A DNA stretch of 64,000 bases. Source: Desulfofundulus kuznetsovii DSM 6115 (GTDB taxonomy: Bacteria; Bacillota; Desulfotomaculia; Desulfotomaculales; Desulfovirgulaceae). The notes beneath the pieces are model-generated. The model did not search any database and had not been told where the DNA came from. It saw only the letters and a program-made list of their open reading frames with translations. The translations under genes were made by a program, and so were the position numbers. This document shows, one piece after another, positions 1 to 6,779 of this stretch. Location of the stretch: contig NC_015573.1 in assembly GCF_000214705.1 (NCBI RefSeq), forward strand, positions 570,501 to 634,500. Reading direction: 5' to 3'. Positions within the stretch are counted from its first letter, which is position 1, and the number at the start of each line of letters is the position of its first letter.

Positions 1-369
1 CATGACATTCCGGAAGCCCGCCGGGCAATGCGGGAAGCCTTGCCTGTTCTCGACAGCCGCAGGCAGCACGCGATTGCCTTGTGCTTGACAGAGGCGCTGG
101 CCAATGCTCTCAAACATGCAGGGGGCGGTTGCTGGCAAGCCAGGCAGTCAGGGGACACCGTCAGGATTATCGTTCAGGACCGGGGTCCGGGAATCAAAAC
201 CAGCGAATTGGCCCGGGCAACGCTGATGCGACATTATTCAACCAAGAATTCCCTGGGGTGTGGATTTACCCTGATGCTCTACTATGCGGACCACCTCTAC
301 CTTAATACAGGACCGTCAGGTACCGCCCTGGCCCTGGACTTCGGCATTAAAACCGGACAAGACCAATGA
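1..369 (+). CDS. Anti-sigma-type histidine-kinase-like ATPase (RsbW/SpoIIAB family), 5' partial
   Basis: The reading frame is open from base 1, so the true start lies outside the window. The visible 122 residues carry the GHKL/HATPase_c signature. The N-box reads EALANALKH and the G1 box reads DRGPGI, followed by a glycine-containing lid region (STKNSLGCGFTLM). In this family the protein phosphorylates or sequesters a STAS-domain partner and may bind a sigma factor. Two STAS genes and a PP2C phosphatase follow directly, so this is the kinase arm of a partner-switching cassette. Its target cannot be read from the sequence. Confidence 0.85.
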   Translation, partial: HDIPEARRAMREALPVLDSRRQHAIALCLTEALANALKHAGGGCWQARQSGDTVRIIVQDRGPGIKTSELARATLMRHYSTKNSLGCGFTLMLYYADHLYLNTGPSGTALALDFGIKTGQDQ

Positions 370-384
370 AAGAGGGTGATTTTG

Positions 385-705
385 TTGCTGAAAGTAGATG
401 TTTACGTTGACCGGGGGGTGTGCCGGCTGGTGCTGAACGGTGAATTGGACGTGGAAACGGTAGCGCAGTTGCAAGAAGTTGTTGGGAAAGTGGGAGAACA
501 CACGCTGGAAGTTGACCTGTCGGGCGTTTCTTTCGTTGATTCCACCGGTTTGAAAAGTTTGCTGGACATTAGCAACGACTGGCGGCAAAAAGGGGGCCAG
601 ATGCTGATTTTGAGGCCGCAACCTGATGTGGCGGAGGTGATGCGGCTGGTAGGGTTGGACAGGCTCCTGGCGCAAAACACCGCTCCGGGCGGAGAAGAGA
701 GGTAG
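385..705 (+). CDS. STAS-domain anti-sigma factor antagonist
   Basis: A protein of about 106 residues with one STAS domain (SpoIIAA/RsbV type). The conserved motif DLSGVSFVDSTGLKSLL contains the Ser (or following Thr) that the cognate kinase would phosphorylate. AGAGGG at 371-376 is spaced for a TTG start at 382 or 385. An in-frame GTG at 376 overlaps the ribosome site and is less likely. The gene begins just after the ATPase and ends 7 bases before the phosphatase, so the three are surely co-transcribed. The phosphorylated form would be the substrate of the next gene. Confidence 0.85.
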   Translation: MLKVDVYVDRGVCRLVLNGELDVETVAQLQEVVGKVGEHTLEVDLSGVSFVDSTGLKSLLDISNDWRQKGGQMLILRPQPDVAEVMRLVGLDRLLAQNTAPGGEER

Positions 706-712
706 GAGCAGG

Positions 713-1438
713 ATGGGAGAAGTGATTACAGGGAATGGAAAAATACTAAGAGCTTACGGGTTGGAAGTTAGTGGGTGTAGCCTGCCTGCCGAACAGGTCG
801 GGGGGGATTTTTTTGAGTTTATTTCCTGCGACGAGAGAACCGTGTTTGCCGTCATCGGAGACGTAATGGGTAAAGGATTCCATGCGGCCCGGCTAATGGA
901 AACAATCCGCCATATGCTCCGGGAGTGTATCAGGATTAATCCCCATCCTCTGGAGGTGGTGCGCCGGTTAAACAGGGTGGGATGGGATGAACTGCGGAAA
1001 TGCGGGGCTTTTGCCACCCTGTGCCTGCTGTGTTACGACGGGATAGCTGGACGCCTCTCCTGTGTCAATGCAGGGCACCACCCTCCCCTCCTTCTATCTG
1101 ACGGCAAGGTGAAAGTGGCCCGGTGCCGGGGAGTCGCCCTGGGCCTGCTGGAAGATTACCTCGGGTCAGGGGTGGAGGAATTTTTTCTTGCCGACGGAGA
1201 TGCGGTGGTGCTGTATACCGATGGACTTGTGGAGGCCTGTGGCCCGGGCGAGCAAAGGTACGGGCAGGAACGATTGAAGGAGATAGTTCGCCTTCAGAAT
1301 GGTGCTGATGCAGACAGGATGAAACAAAACATTTTATCTGACCTGGAGACATTTACCCGCGGTTTTTCCCAAAAGGATGACGTGACACTGGTTGTTATGA
1401 AGGTGACGGGAAAGGCAGGTGAAAGGGGTGGAAATTAG
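713..1438 (+). CDS. PP2C-type serine phosphatase (SpoIIE/RsbU family)
   Basis: A 241-residue catalytic domain of the SpoIIE family without an obvious sensory domain. Metal-binding Asp motifs are visible: QVGGDFFEF near the start, VIGDVMGKG in the middle, VLYTDGLVEA, and QKDDVTLVV at the end. By family it removes phosphate from the STAS partner and so reverses the kinase. The start is ATG behind AGGAGCAGG. Its 3' end overlaps the second STAS gene by about 20 bases, which suggests translational coupling. The lack of a fused sensor means the input signal must reach it another way. Confidence 0.88.
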   Translation: MGEVITGNGKILRAYGLEVSGCSLPAEQVGGDFFEFISCDERTVFAVIGDVMGKGFHAARLMETIRHMLRECIRINPHPLEVVRRLNRVGWDELRKCGAFATLCLLCYDGIAGRLSCVNAGHHPPLLLSDGKVKVARCRGVALGLLEDYLGSGVEEFFLADGDAVVLYTDGLVEACGPGEQRYGQERLKEIVRLQNGADADRMKQNILSDLETFTRGFSQKDDVTLVVMKVTGKAGERGGN

Positions 1439-1739
1439 AGTCCGGCAAAAGGAAGGGATGGCAATCCTGGAGGTGGAGGGCGAACTGGATTTCAGCAACG
1501 TGGAGCAGTTGCAACAGGAAATTCAGCGACGGACGGAAGAAGTGGTGGAGATAGATCTGCAGGGACTTCGGTTCATAGACTCTTCCGGGGTGGGGATGCT
1601 TCTGAGTCAGGTCAGACACCTGTACAAGCAGGGGCGTACCTTGAGAATTGTTCGTATCCCCGATTTTATTCGAGAAGACCTGGATGTAATAGGTTTTTTT
1701 CAAGTACTGGAAGCTCTTAAGACAAATCCCAACGCTTAG
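1419..1739 (+). CDS. Second STAS-domain anti-sigma factor antagonist
   Basis: A 106-residue STAS protein with DLQGLRFIDSSGVGMLL, the phosphorylatable Ser-Ser pair typical of SpoIIAA/RsbV. The start is GTG at 1419, or GTG at 1428, behind GGAAAGGCAGG, and lies inside the 3' end of the phosphatase gene. Two STAS paralogues beside one kinase and one phosphatase suggest a branched or two-target switch; this is inference. The FapA/DUF342 gene follows after 17 bases. Confidence 0.85.
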   Translation: MKGVEIRVRQKEGMAILEVEGELDFSNVEQLQQEIQRRTEEVVEIDLQGLRFIDSSGVGMLLSQVRHLYKQGRTLRIVRIPDFIREDLDVIGFFQVLEALKTNPNA

Positions 1740-1756
1740 CAGGAGGTGGGTTCCTT

Positions 1757-3637
1757 GTGAAATATAAAGAAACTATCCGGGGCTCCCCCGCAGCAACAGC
1801 GAGTACAGTGGATAATGCTTTTCCGGATGGAGAATCGGTGGGTCCATATGCTTTTGTGAAACAGGGGCGCCTTGTTGTATGGCACCGGCCGGAGGGACCT
1901 TACCCGGTGGTGGTACCTTGTCCGGGAGTAAGGCTGATTGTTAACGGCCGGGAGTGCACTCAACCCACCCCCGTATCCATGAAGGATACGGTGCGGGTGG
2001 AAACGGTGGAAGAGCGTAGAGAAGGGAGCTGGTCTGTATCCGTTTCTTCCGATGGTCTACAAGCGATATTGCGAACGCGCCCTGCGGTGGTAGTTCACCG
2101 GGAACTGCCGGATCTCCCGCCTGCCAGGGTACTGCAACTGAAGGTAGTGGAACGGGAAGAACGTTTTCCACCACTCACTAAGGACGAACTATTGGGGGAG
2201 TTGTCCCGGTTGGGGATTAACTATGGCGTAGACTGGGAAGCATGTTCTCGCGGTGTTGCATCCTGTGCTGAAGAGGAGGTGGTTATCGCCCGGGGTATTC
2301 CTGCAGAAGCGGGAAAAGACGGCCGGGTAGAATTGCTTTTTTCCTCTATTTCCAAGGTGCCGGTACTGGCGGAGGAAGACGAAGCGGTGGATTTCCGGGA
2401 ACGCTATGTTTTTACTTCGGTAGAAGCGGGAGACGTCCTGGCTGTCAAACACCCGCCTGAGCCGGGTCGTCCCGGCACCAGCGTCAAGGGTGAGGTAATT
2501 GTGCCGCCGTCGCCCCGGGACTTCATCCTTTCGGTAGGCGAAGGAGCGGTGCTTACCAGGGATGGTGAACGGGCCGTAGCGACCCGGGCTGGACGTCCTG
2601 TGGCTTCCCGCTGGCGCGACCTGGTGAGAGTAAGCGTATTGCCTGAACTGGTGCATGCTGGTGACGTAGACCTTGCTTCAGGTAACATTGTCTTTAAAGG
2701 AGATATCCTGATTGCTGGAAATGTGGCAGAAGGGATGGTGGTAGAAGCGGGTGGGAATGTCAGGGTGGGAGGGTTGGTCTCCGGCGCGAGGGTTCAAGCC
2801 ACGGGGTCCGTCGTGATCAGGATGAATATCCTGTCATCGGTGGTAATCGCAGGAGGAGTTCCTGCTTTCCTGCAAGGAATGTTGCCACAGGTTCATACCC
2901 TGGCGACCGGTTTGCAAGAGATGACCATGGCTATCCGGCAGTTACTGAGTCACCCGGCGTTCAAGCAGGGCGATCTTAAACGCGGCATCGGCCCCCTGGT
3001 AAAGCTACTGCTGGAGGGGAAGTTTAGCCATCTTCCTTCTGCCGCCAATACCTTCAAGAAGCAGGTTAAAACCATGCCCCCGGGAATGGTCGCTGAAGGC
3101 CTGGAAGAGTTTGTCCGGGAAGTCGAACGGGCGCTGGTTCGTTCCCCTCTGGCCGTGCGTGACCTCCGGGAACTTGAAACATTGGCCCGGCGAGCCGGGG
3201 AATGGGAGCAGGCCTTTGCGTCCACGCCATCTACAGAAAGTGATGTGGTGGCGTCAAGTGTCCACAATTCTACCGTTGTAGCTACCGGCGATGTCCGGGT
3301 GGTGGGGAGTGGTTGTTATAATTCCCGGATCCAGGCTGGTAAGAAGGTGACTGTATCCGGGGTATTTCGCGGTGGCGAGATTCAGGCCGGCGGGGATGTG
3401 CATGTGGGAGAGCTGGGGTCCAAATCTGGAGCTGCCACCAGGGTGGTGACTGGCCCGGCAGCCGTGGTTACCGTGGGATGTGCTTTTGAGAACGCTTCTA
3501 TAGCGGTGGGCGGTCTGGTTTATCGTTTTAACAGGGAGGAAAAAGGCATCCGCCTCTGGCTGGATAAAGAAGGAAACCTCAGGTCCAAGGGAATTTCAAC
3601 CTGGGAAATCACAGATCTACTGCAAAACCGTCGTTGA
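1757..3637 (+). CDS. FapA/DUF342-family polymer-forming protein
   Basis: A 626-residue protein. The N-terminal half holds the FapA (formerly DUF342) region, recognisable from ARGIPAEAGKDGRVE and the HPPEPGRPGTSVKGE block. The C-terminal half alternates short beta strands and glycines (VEAGGNVRVGGLVSGARVQATGSVVI, and again near residues 500-580), as in a right-handed beta-helix related to bactofilins. FapA proteins are linked to flagellar assembly or envelope processes, but their biochemistry is poorly known. The start is GTG at 1757 behind AGGAGGTGGG. Its place as last gene of the partner-switching operon suggests it is an output or scaffold. Confidence 0.75.
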   Translation: MKYKETIRGSPAATASTVDNAFPDGESVGPYAFVKQGRLVVWHRPEGPYPVVVPCPGVRLIVNGRECTQPTPVSMKDTVRVETVEERREGSWSVSVSSDGLQAILRTRPAVVVHRELPDLPPARVLQLKVVEREERFPPLTKDELLGELSRLGINYGVDWEACSRGVASCAEEEVVIARGIPAEAGKDGRVELLFSSISKVPVLAEEDEAVDFRERYVFTSVEAGDVLAVKHPPEPGRPGTSVKGEVIVPPSPRDFILSVGEGAVLTRDGERAVATRAGRPVASRWRDLVRVSVLPELVHAGDVDLASGNIVFKGDILIAGNVAEGMVVEAGGNVRVGGLVSGARVQATGSVVIRMNILSSVVIAGGVPAFLQGMLPQVHTLATGLQEMTMAIRQLLSHPAFKQGDLKRGIGPLVKLLLEGKFSHLPSAANTFKKQVKTMPPGMVAEGLEEFVREVERALVRSPLAVRDLRELETLARRAGEWEQAFASTPSTESDVVASSVHNSTVVATGDVRVVGSGCYNSRIQAGKKVTVSGVFRGGEIQAGGDVHVGELGSKSGAATRVVTGPAAVVTVGCAFENASIAVGGLVYRFNREEKGIRLWLDKEGNLRSKGISTWEITDLLQNRR

Positions 3638-3678
3638 TTCTGTTGGATTACTTGCAAGAGCGGCCACGAAGATCTGAG

Positions 3679-3774
3679 CTGGCGCACCTTAACGGTGGTT
3701 GCGTCTTTTACGGGCGCGGTCTGTCCGGCAAAATCCACGAACATCTTCTCCCCGGCGCGGTGGGTCTGGTACAT
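3679..3774 (-). pseudogene. IS21-family transposase (IstA) fragment
   Basis: The minus strand encodes about 32 residues containing HRAGEKMFVDFAGQTAPV. This closely resembles the start of the DDE catalytic domain in IS21 IstA proteins (HKAGEKxFVDxAGxTxPV). Nothing recognisable of IstA precedes or follows it, and the reading frame runs into the antisense of the FapA gene. It is therefore a short relic of an old insertion. Confidence 0.6.
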
Positions 3775-3831
3775 GGCGTCAAGTTTCTGGCTAATTACAG
3801 GCGCCATAGAAATAAATGGCATTAGCAGAAA

Positions 3832-3858
3832 GCCGGGCGCCATTTTTTTGCGCCCGGC
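3832..3858 (-). terminator. Rho-independent terminator of the sporulation peptide gene
   Basis: A perfect 8-bp GC-rich stem (GCCGGGCG at 3832-3839 with CGCCCGGC at 3851-3858) closes an 11-base loop. It lies just beyond the stop codon of the minus-strand peptide gene. The T-tract is weak in both orientations. Confidence 0.55.
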
Positions 3859-3868
3859 CTGAAGGTTT

Positions 3869-3979
3869 TTACTGGGCCTGATAGGGGAAGAAGCCCTTGC
3901 CGAAGAACAGCAGGATCAGAATCAAGAAGAGAATGAAGGAGAATTGGCCGTAGTAGTAGTAGCCGGGATCAGGAGCCAT
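3869..3979 (-). CDS. YjcZ-type small sporulation membrane peptide
   Basis: A 36-residue peptide running from ATG at 3979 down to TAA at 3869. The sequence starts MAPDPGYYYYGQFSFILF and continues with a single hydrophobic helix rich in Ile, Leu and Phe, ending FFPYQAQ. Tyr/Gly-rich N-termini followed by one transmembrane segment are typical of the YjcZ-family sporulation proteins of Firmicutes. AAAGGAGGC lies at the right distance upstream of the start. It stands alone on the minus strand with its own terminator-like hairpin. The family match rests on overall character, because the peptide is too short for firm motif evidence. Confidence 0.65.
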   Translation of the reverse strand: MAPDPGYYYYGQFSFILFLILILLFFGKGFFPYQAQ

Positions 3980-4130
3980 ATAGTTGCCTCCTTTCTATTT
4001 TTGGTGTATTGTTGGTTTCAATAATAGGGTATGAACGAAGCCTGAAAAAGGTGCAGGGCTTAAGATAAACTTGGAGACTGGTTCCAACTTGTTTAATGGA
4101 TAGGATGGGGATTCCAAAAGCTCAGTACCG

Positions 4131-4139
4131 TGGTATAAT
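4131..4139 (+). promoter_or_regulatory. Extended -10 promoter upstream of the GNAT gene
   Basis: TGGTATAAT is a perfect -10 hexamer with the TGn extension. No good -35 hexamer lies 17 bases upstream, as often seen with extended -10 promoters. It would start a transcript about 75 bases upstream of the acetyltransferase gene. Confidence 0.55.
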
Positions 4140-4156
4140 TTAAGAAGAGATGAAAA

Positions 4157-4198
4157 GCTCCGGAGAGCACCCGGTTGCGCCGGCAACCTGCACGGAGC
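4157..4198 (+). promoter_or_regulatory. Structured 5' leader of the GNAT gene
   Basis: Two nested stems occur in the leader. The outer stem is GCTCCG (4157-4162) with CGGAGC (4193-4198). The inner stem is GGTTGC (4173-4178) with GCAACC (4183-4188), closing a 4-base loop. It is too far from a T-tract to be a terminator and ends just before the ribosome-binding region, so it could gate translation. I do not recognise it as a named riboswitch class. Confidence 0.4.
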
Positions 4199-4221
4199 GA
4201 TTATGAGGTGGTGGGGGTTCC

Positions 4222-4746
4222 TTGATATCGCGGGGGGAGTATCATTTTTATCTTTACTTTCCGGAAGGGGCAGAGCAAATGGGTGCCTATTTTGCCAGCC
4301 GCCTGCCGGGGGTAGGAAAAGTACCGTGGTTTATTTGTGAAACTCTTTCCTGTTTGTTTGATGACCTGGGAGAGATTAATCCCGACTATCCCGGTTTTAA
4401 GAAGATGTCAGAGCATTTTGTCCTCTCCATGTTCGGCAGCGATGGCCAGCCGGTGGGGTTCTGCGTATTTATCCCGGAACGATTGGACTTAGTTCAAATT
4501 GATATTATACTGATCAAAAAAGAATTGCGGGAAAGGGGATTGGGCAGGTTACTGCTGGGTTACCTGGAGCAGGCGTTGGAACAGGGCACTATTCTGTATG
4601 TCAGACAGGTAACTAACACAGGCAGGAAATTTTTCACCCGTTGTGGCTTTGCCCGAGATGTACAACTATTTAAAGTATTAAATCACAATAATCGTTTGCT
4701 CAAAGAAAAAACCTGCTATACGCCGGCCGTTTATGCCTGCGTGTAG
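4222..4746 (+). CDS. GNAT-family N-acetyltransferase
   Basis: A 174-residue protein with a GNAT core in its C-terminal half. IDIILIKKELRERGLGRLLLGYL gives beta-4 and the acetyl-CoA pyrophosphate-binding R-x-x-G-x-G turn. NTGRKFFTRCGFARDVQLFKV is the usual final strand-helix-strand. The N-terminal 70 residues match nothing I recognise. The start is TTG at 4222 behind GAGGTGG. The gene is monocistronic with its own promoter and a structured leader. The substrate is unknown. Confidence 0.8.
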   Translation: MISRGEYHFYLYFPEGAEQMGAYFASRLPGVGKVPWFICETLSCLFDDLGEINPDYPGFKKMSEHFVLSMFGSDGQPVGFCVFIPERLDLVQIDIILIKKELRERGLGRLLLGYLEQALEQGTILYVRQVTNTGRKFFTRCGFARDVQLFKVLNHNNRLLKEKTCYTPAVYACV

Positions 4747-4790
4747 TTGGCCGGTATCCGTCGCTACTATAAATTTACACCAAAATCTCC

Positions 4791-4819
4791 TTGACTTTTG
4801 GGAACGGGATTGTTATAAT
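4791..4819 (+). promoter_or_regulatory. Promoter of the tRNA operon
   Basis: TTGACT at 4791-4796 and TATAAT at 4814-4819 are separated by exactly 17 bp, a near-consensus sigma-A promoter. It lies about 65 bases upstream of tRNA-His and drives the His-Gln-(Lys) array. Confidence 0.85.
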
Positions 4820-4883
4820 AACAAATGCTGACGGAGCAGGGACACACCGGGAAGTGGTGTCGTTCCTGTGCGCAGCAGCATGT

Positions 4884-4961
4884 GGTGGATGTAGCTCAGT
4901 TGGTTAGAGCACCAGGTTGTGGCCCTGGGGGTCGTGGGTTCGAGTCCCATCTTCCACCCCA
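4884..4961 (+). tRNA. tRNA-His (GTG)
   Basis: The cloverleaf folds with GTGGATG pairing CTTCCAC (one T-T mismatch), GTG in the anticodon loop, a GTTCGAG T-loop and an encoded CCA. An extra 5' G at 4884 pairs with discriminator C at 4958, the hallmark of bacterial tRNA-His. Confidence 0.95.
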
Positions 4962-4964
4962 CGC

Positions 4965-5039
4965 TGGGGCGTAGCCAAGCGGTAAGGCAGCGGGCTTTGG
5001 ACCCGCCATTCGTTGGTTCGAATCCAGCCGCCCCAGCCA
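4965..5039 (+). tRNA. tRNA-Gln (TTG)
   Basis: The cloverleaf has acceptor TGGGGCG paired with CGCCCCA, anticodon TTG in the loop CTTTGGA, a GTTCGAA T-loop and an encoded CCA. It begins 3 bases after tRNA-His, in the same transcript. Confidence 0.95.
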
Positions 5040-5120
5040 AACAAGACAGCAGTAGTTGGTCGCAGGAGGCAATTATTTTTGCCAGCGGCCAACTATAATT
5101 TTATGTTTACGGAATTAAGT

Positions 5121-5165
5121 GGGCCATTAGCTCAGGTGGTAGAGCACTTGATTTTTAATCAGGGA
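5121..5165 (+). pseudogene. tRNA-Lys 5' half, cut in the anticodon arm
   Basis: These 45 bases match the first 45 bases of the intact tRNA-Lys (TTT) at 34312 at all but 3 positions, including the acceptor 5' strand, D-arm and anticodon loop. The match stops abruptly after AATCAGGGA at 5165. The next bases have no T-arm, acceptor 3' strand or CCA. The fragment sits where the third tRNA of the array would be. It looks like the left edge of an insertion into a tRNA-Lys gene. Confidence 0.85.
5153..5165 (+). repeat. Left attachment-site-like direct repeat (attL core)
   Basis: TTTTAATCAGGGA, identical to 34344-34356. It covers the anticodon loop and the 3' side of the anticodon stem of tRNA-Lys, a known crossover location for tyrosine integrases that target tRNA genes. 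Confidence 0.6.
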
Positions 5166-5269
5166 TGGAAAACTTCGGCAAAAACCCGGTATTTTCAAGG
5201 GTTGAGAGGTGATCAATAACTAAAATTTTTTGAGTAGTTAGTGACTAACAAAATAAACCAAAAAATAAG

Positions 5270-5545
5270 GTGGAGACGGACTACTCCCTGTGGCTATATA
5301 AATTTGGGGGTAGTCCTTTTTGCGTATCAAAAAGAATTTACCACCAAACAACAGGGTCACGTCAAAGTAAAACTTGCCTTGTCGCTGATTGGGGTTTAGA
5401 GGATGCGAGGAAGTTCGCTCGGGACTTTGACGGGAACCTGGATGGCTCCTTTATCTGGAATCCCCCTGCGGGGAAGAGATTCAAGAGCTTATCCCTGGAG
5501 GAAGAAAAACCGCGGCTGGTAAGCGAAGAGGGCCGGAAGCAATAG
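5270..5545 (+). CDS. Hypothetical protein, doubtful
   Basis: A 91-residue open frame from GTG at 5270, with no family I recognise. The middle reads CLVADWGLEDARKFARDFDGNLDGSF and the C-terminus is Lys/Glu-rich. The ribosome site is poor because GGTGGAG overlaps the proposed start. It lies just inside the left island boundary, where small recombination genes often sit, but no helix-turn-helix or integrase motif is visible. It could be a remnant. Confidence 0.3.
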   Translation: METDYSLWLYKFGGSPFCVSKRIYHQTTGSRQSKTCLVADWGLEDARKFARDFDGNLDGSFIWNPPAGKRFKSLSLEEEKPRLVSEEGRKQ

Positions 5546-5574
5546 TTGACTTAGTCTATGACTTAGTCTATACT
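5546..5574 (+). promoter_or_regulatory. Promoter with overlapping tandem operator of the toxin-antitoxin pair
   Basis: TTGACT (5546-5551) and TATACT (5569-5574) are 17 bp apart. The perfect direct repeat GACTTAGTCTAT occupies 5548-5559 and 5560-5571, covering both promoter elements. Each unit is itself nearly palindromic (GACTtAGTC). This fits autorepression by the Phd-type antitoxin encoded 24 bases downstream. Confidence 0.75.
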
Positions 5575-5597
5575 ATCGTCAACGGGGGTGAATCCGG

Positions 5598-5834
5598 ATG
5601 CCTGTTCAGGTGAATATTCACGAGGCAAAAACCCATTTTTCCAAGCTTTTAGCGCGGGTAAAAGAGGGCGAGGAAGTTGTAATTGCAAAAGCCGGCACGC
5701 CAGTAGCCCGTCTGGTTCCAGTAACGGAGCGGCCGGCCCGGCGCATTCCCGGCAGCGCAAAAGGGAGAGTCAGTATCAGCACAGATTTTAACGAGCCTCT
5801 CCCCGGGAATATTTTAGAGGCGTTTGAAAAATGA
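5598..5834 (+). CDS. Phd/YefM-family antitoxin
   Basis: A 78-residue protein with the full Phd/YefM pattern: VNIHEAKTHFSKLLARVKEGEEVVIAKAGTPVARLVP. The N-terminal half binds DNA as a dimer and the C-terminal tail (near ILEAFEK) should bind the toxin. The start is ATG at 5598 behind GGGGGTG. It overlaps the toxin gene by 4 bases (ATGA). It lies near the left island edge, where such pairs often stabilise mobile DNA. Confidence 0.9.
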   Translation: MPVQVNIHEAKTHFSKLLARVKEGEEVVIAKAGTPVARLVPVTERPARRIPGSAKGRVSISTDFNEPLPGNILEAFEK

Positions 5835-6217
5835 GAGCGCTGCTGGACACCCACGTTTTCTTGTGGTGGATTACCGACGATCCTCAGCTGTCCCCGCGAG
5901 CCCGGAAAATCATTAGCAGTGGAGAAAATAAGCTGTACCTCAGTGCTGCCAGCGGCTGGGAAATGGCTATTAAGGCCAGGCTCGGCAAGCTCTCTTTGCC
6001 GGATAATCCGGAACCCTTCATTCTCGAACAACTTGCCGTCAACGCCATTGAGCCCCTGGCTGTTTCGATGCGCCACGCCCTGCACGTTTATACCCTCCCG
6101 GATTTCCACCGTGATCCTTTTGACCGCCTTCTGATTGCCCAGGCTCAGTTAGAAAATCTGCCCATTATAACTGCAGATTCCAAAATTGCCTGTTATCCGG
6201 TAGAGGTTGTTTGGTGA
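5831..6217 (+). CDS. PIN-domain ribonuclease toxin (VapC-like)
   Basis: A 128-residue PIN-domain protein. Acidic residues expected at the metal site are visible: D6 in LLDTHVFLWW, E44 in SGWEMAIKARLGK, D98 in RDPFDRLLIAQA and D116 in ITADSKI. The family cleaves RNA, often tRNA or rRNA, when freed from its antitoxin. Its start codon overlaps the antitoxin stop, so the two are translationally coupled. Length and motifs are intact, so it is probably active. Confidence 0.9.
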   Translation: MRALLDTHVFLWWITDDPQLSPRARKIISSGENKLYLSAASGWEMAIKARLGKLSLPDNPEPFILEQLAVNAIEPLAVSMRHALHVYTLPDFHRDPFDRLLIAQAQLENLPIITADSKIACYPVEVVW

Positions 6218-6779
6218 AAGGCTTAAAGTCCGCTATATCATGGTCAGAGAACAGTAGCACCGGTAAGAATTTTTGCCGGGGCTTTTTGTTACTCCACTAC
6301 CTTCAGCATGATTCCCTGCAGGATTTCCAGAAAGCAGGTAAGGAGGTTCAAATCCCGGTGCTGAACGACGAAGTGCGTTGCAACAAGCTGTTAGGATTTT
6401 ATGTGGCGGGGGCTGCGCCGGAGTGGGTGTCGGAAAAGGCGGTGAGTATCGGCAATTTACATCTTCCGGTGGAAACCTTTGCAGGGGGATAACGCCGTTT
6501 ATTTTAGTTTTTCTGACATCTTTCGACAAAGGTTGACATATTTAAACAAGGAGATCGCGTGTTTGCTGTAGAAAATCATTATGAAATGTTGTTATTTATC
6601 CTCCACTTTGCTCATATTGCTTTCTTCTTCGTATCTGAAGAAAGGTTCACCAGCGCGGGAGGGTCTGAAAAATAGATGGGGCAGGCAGGCCTGATGTGCC
6701 GTTCTTAGTGTTTAAAGTTTTTTTGCCTATGCGTATTTTCGTAATTATCGCGGTTTAATGAAGGGATGGAGCGACAGGC
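6218..6779. other. Non-coding or decayed stretch between the toxin gene and the defence operon
   Basis: About 560 bases without a convincing gene. An open frame from TTG at 6211 to 6492 (93 codons) overlaps the toxin stop, lacks a ribosome site and matches nothing I know. TTGACA at 6533-6538 has no -10 at the right spacing, and TTGCCT at 6723 has only a poor -10. The defence operon promoter must lie here, but I cannot place it. Confidence 0.4.

Noticed and set aside
5121-5165. Functional tRNA-Lys at the left boundary
   Set aside because: No T-arm, acceptor 3' strand or CCA follows; only the 5' half exists.
6211-6492. 93-codon frame after the PIN toxin
   Set aside because: It starts inside the toxin gene without a ribosome site and matches nothing; probably chance or decayed sequence.
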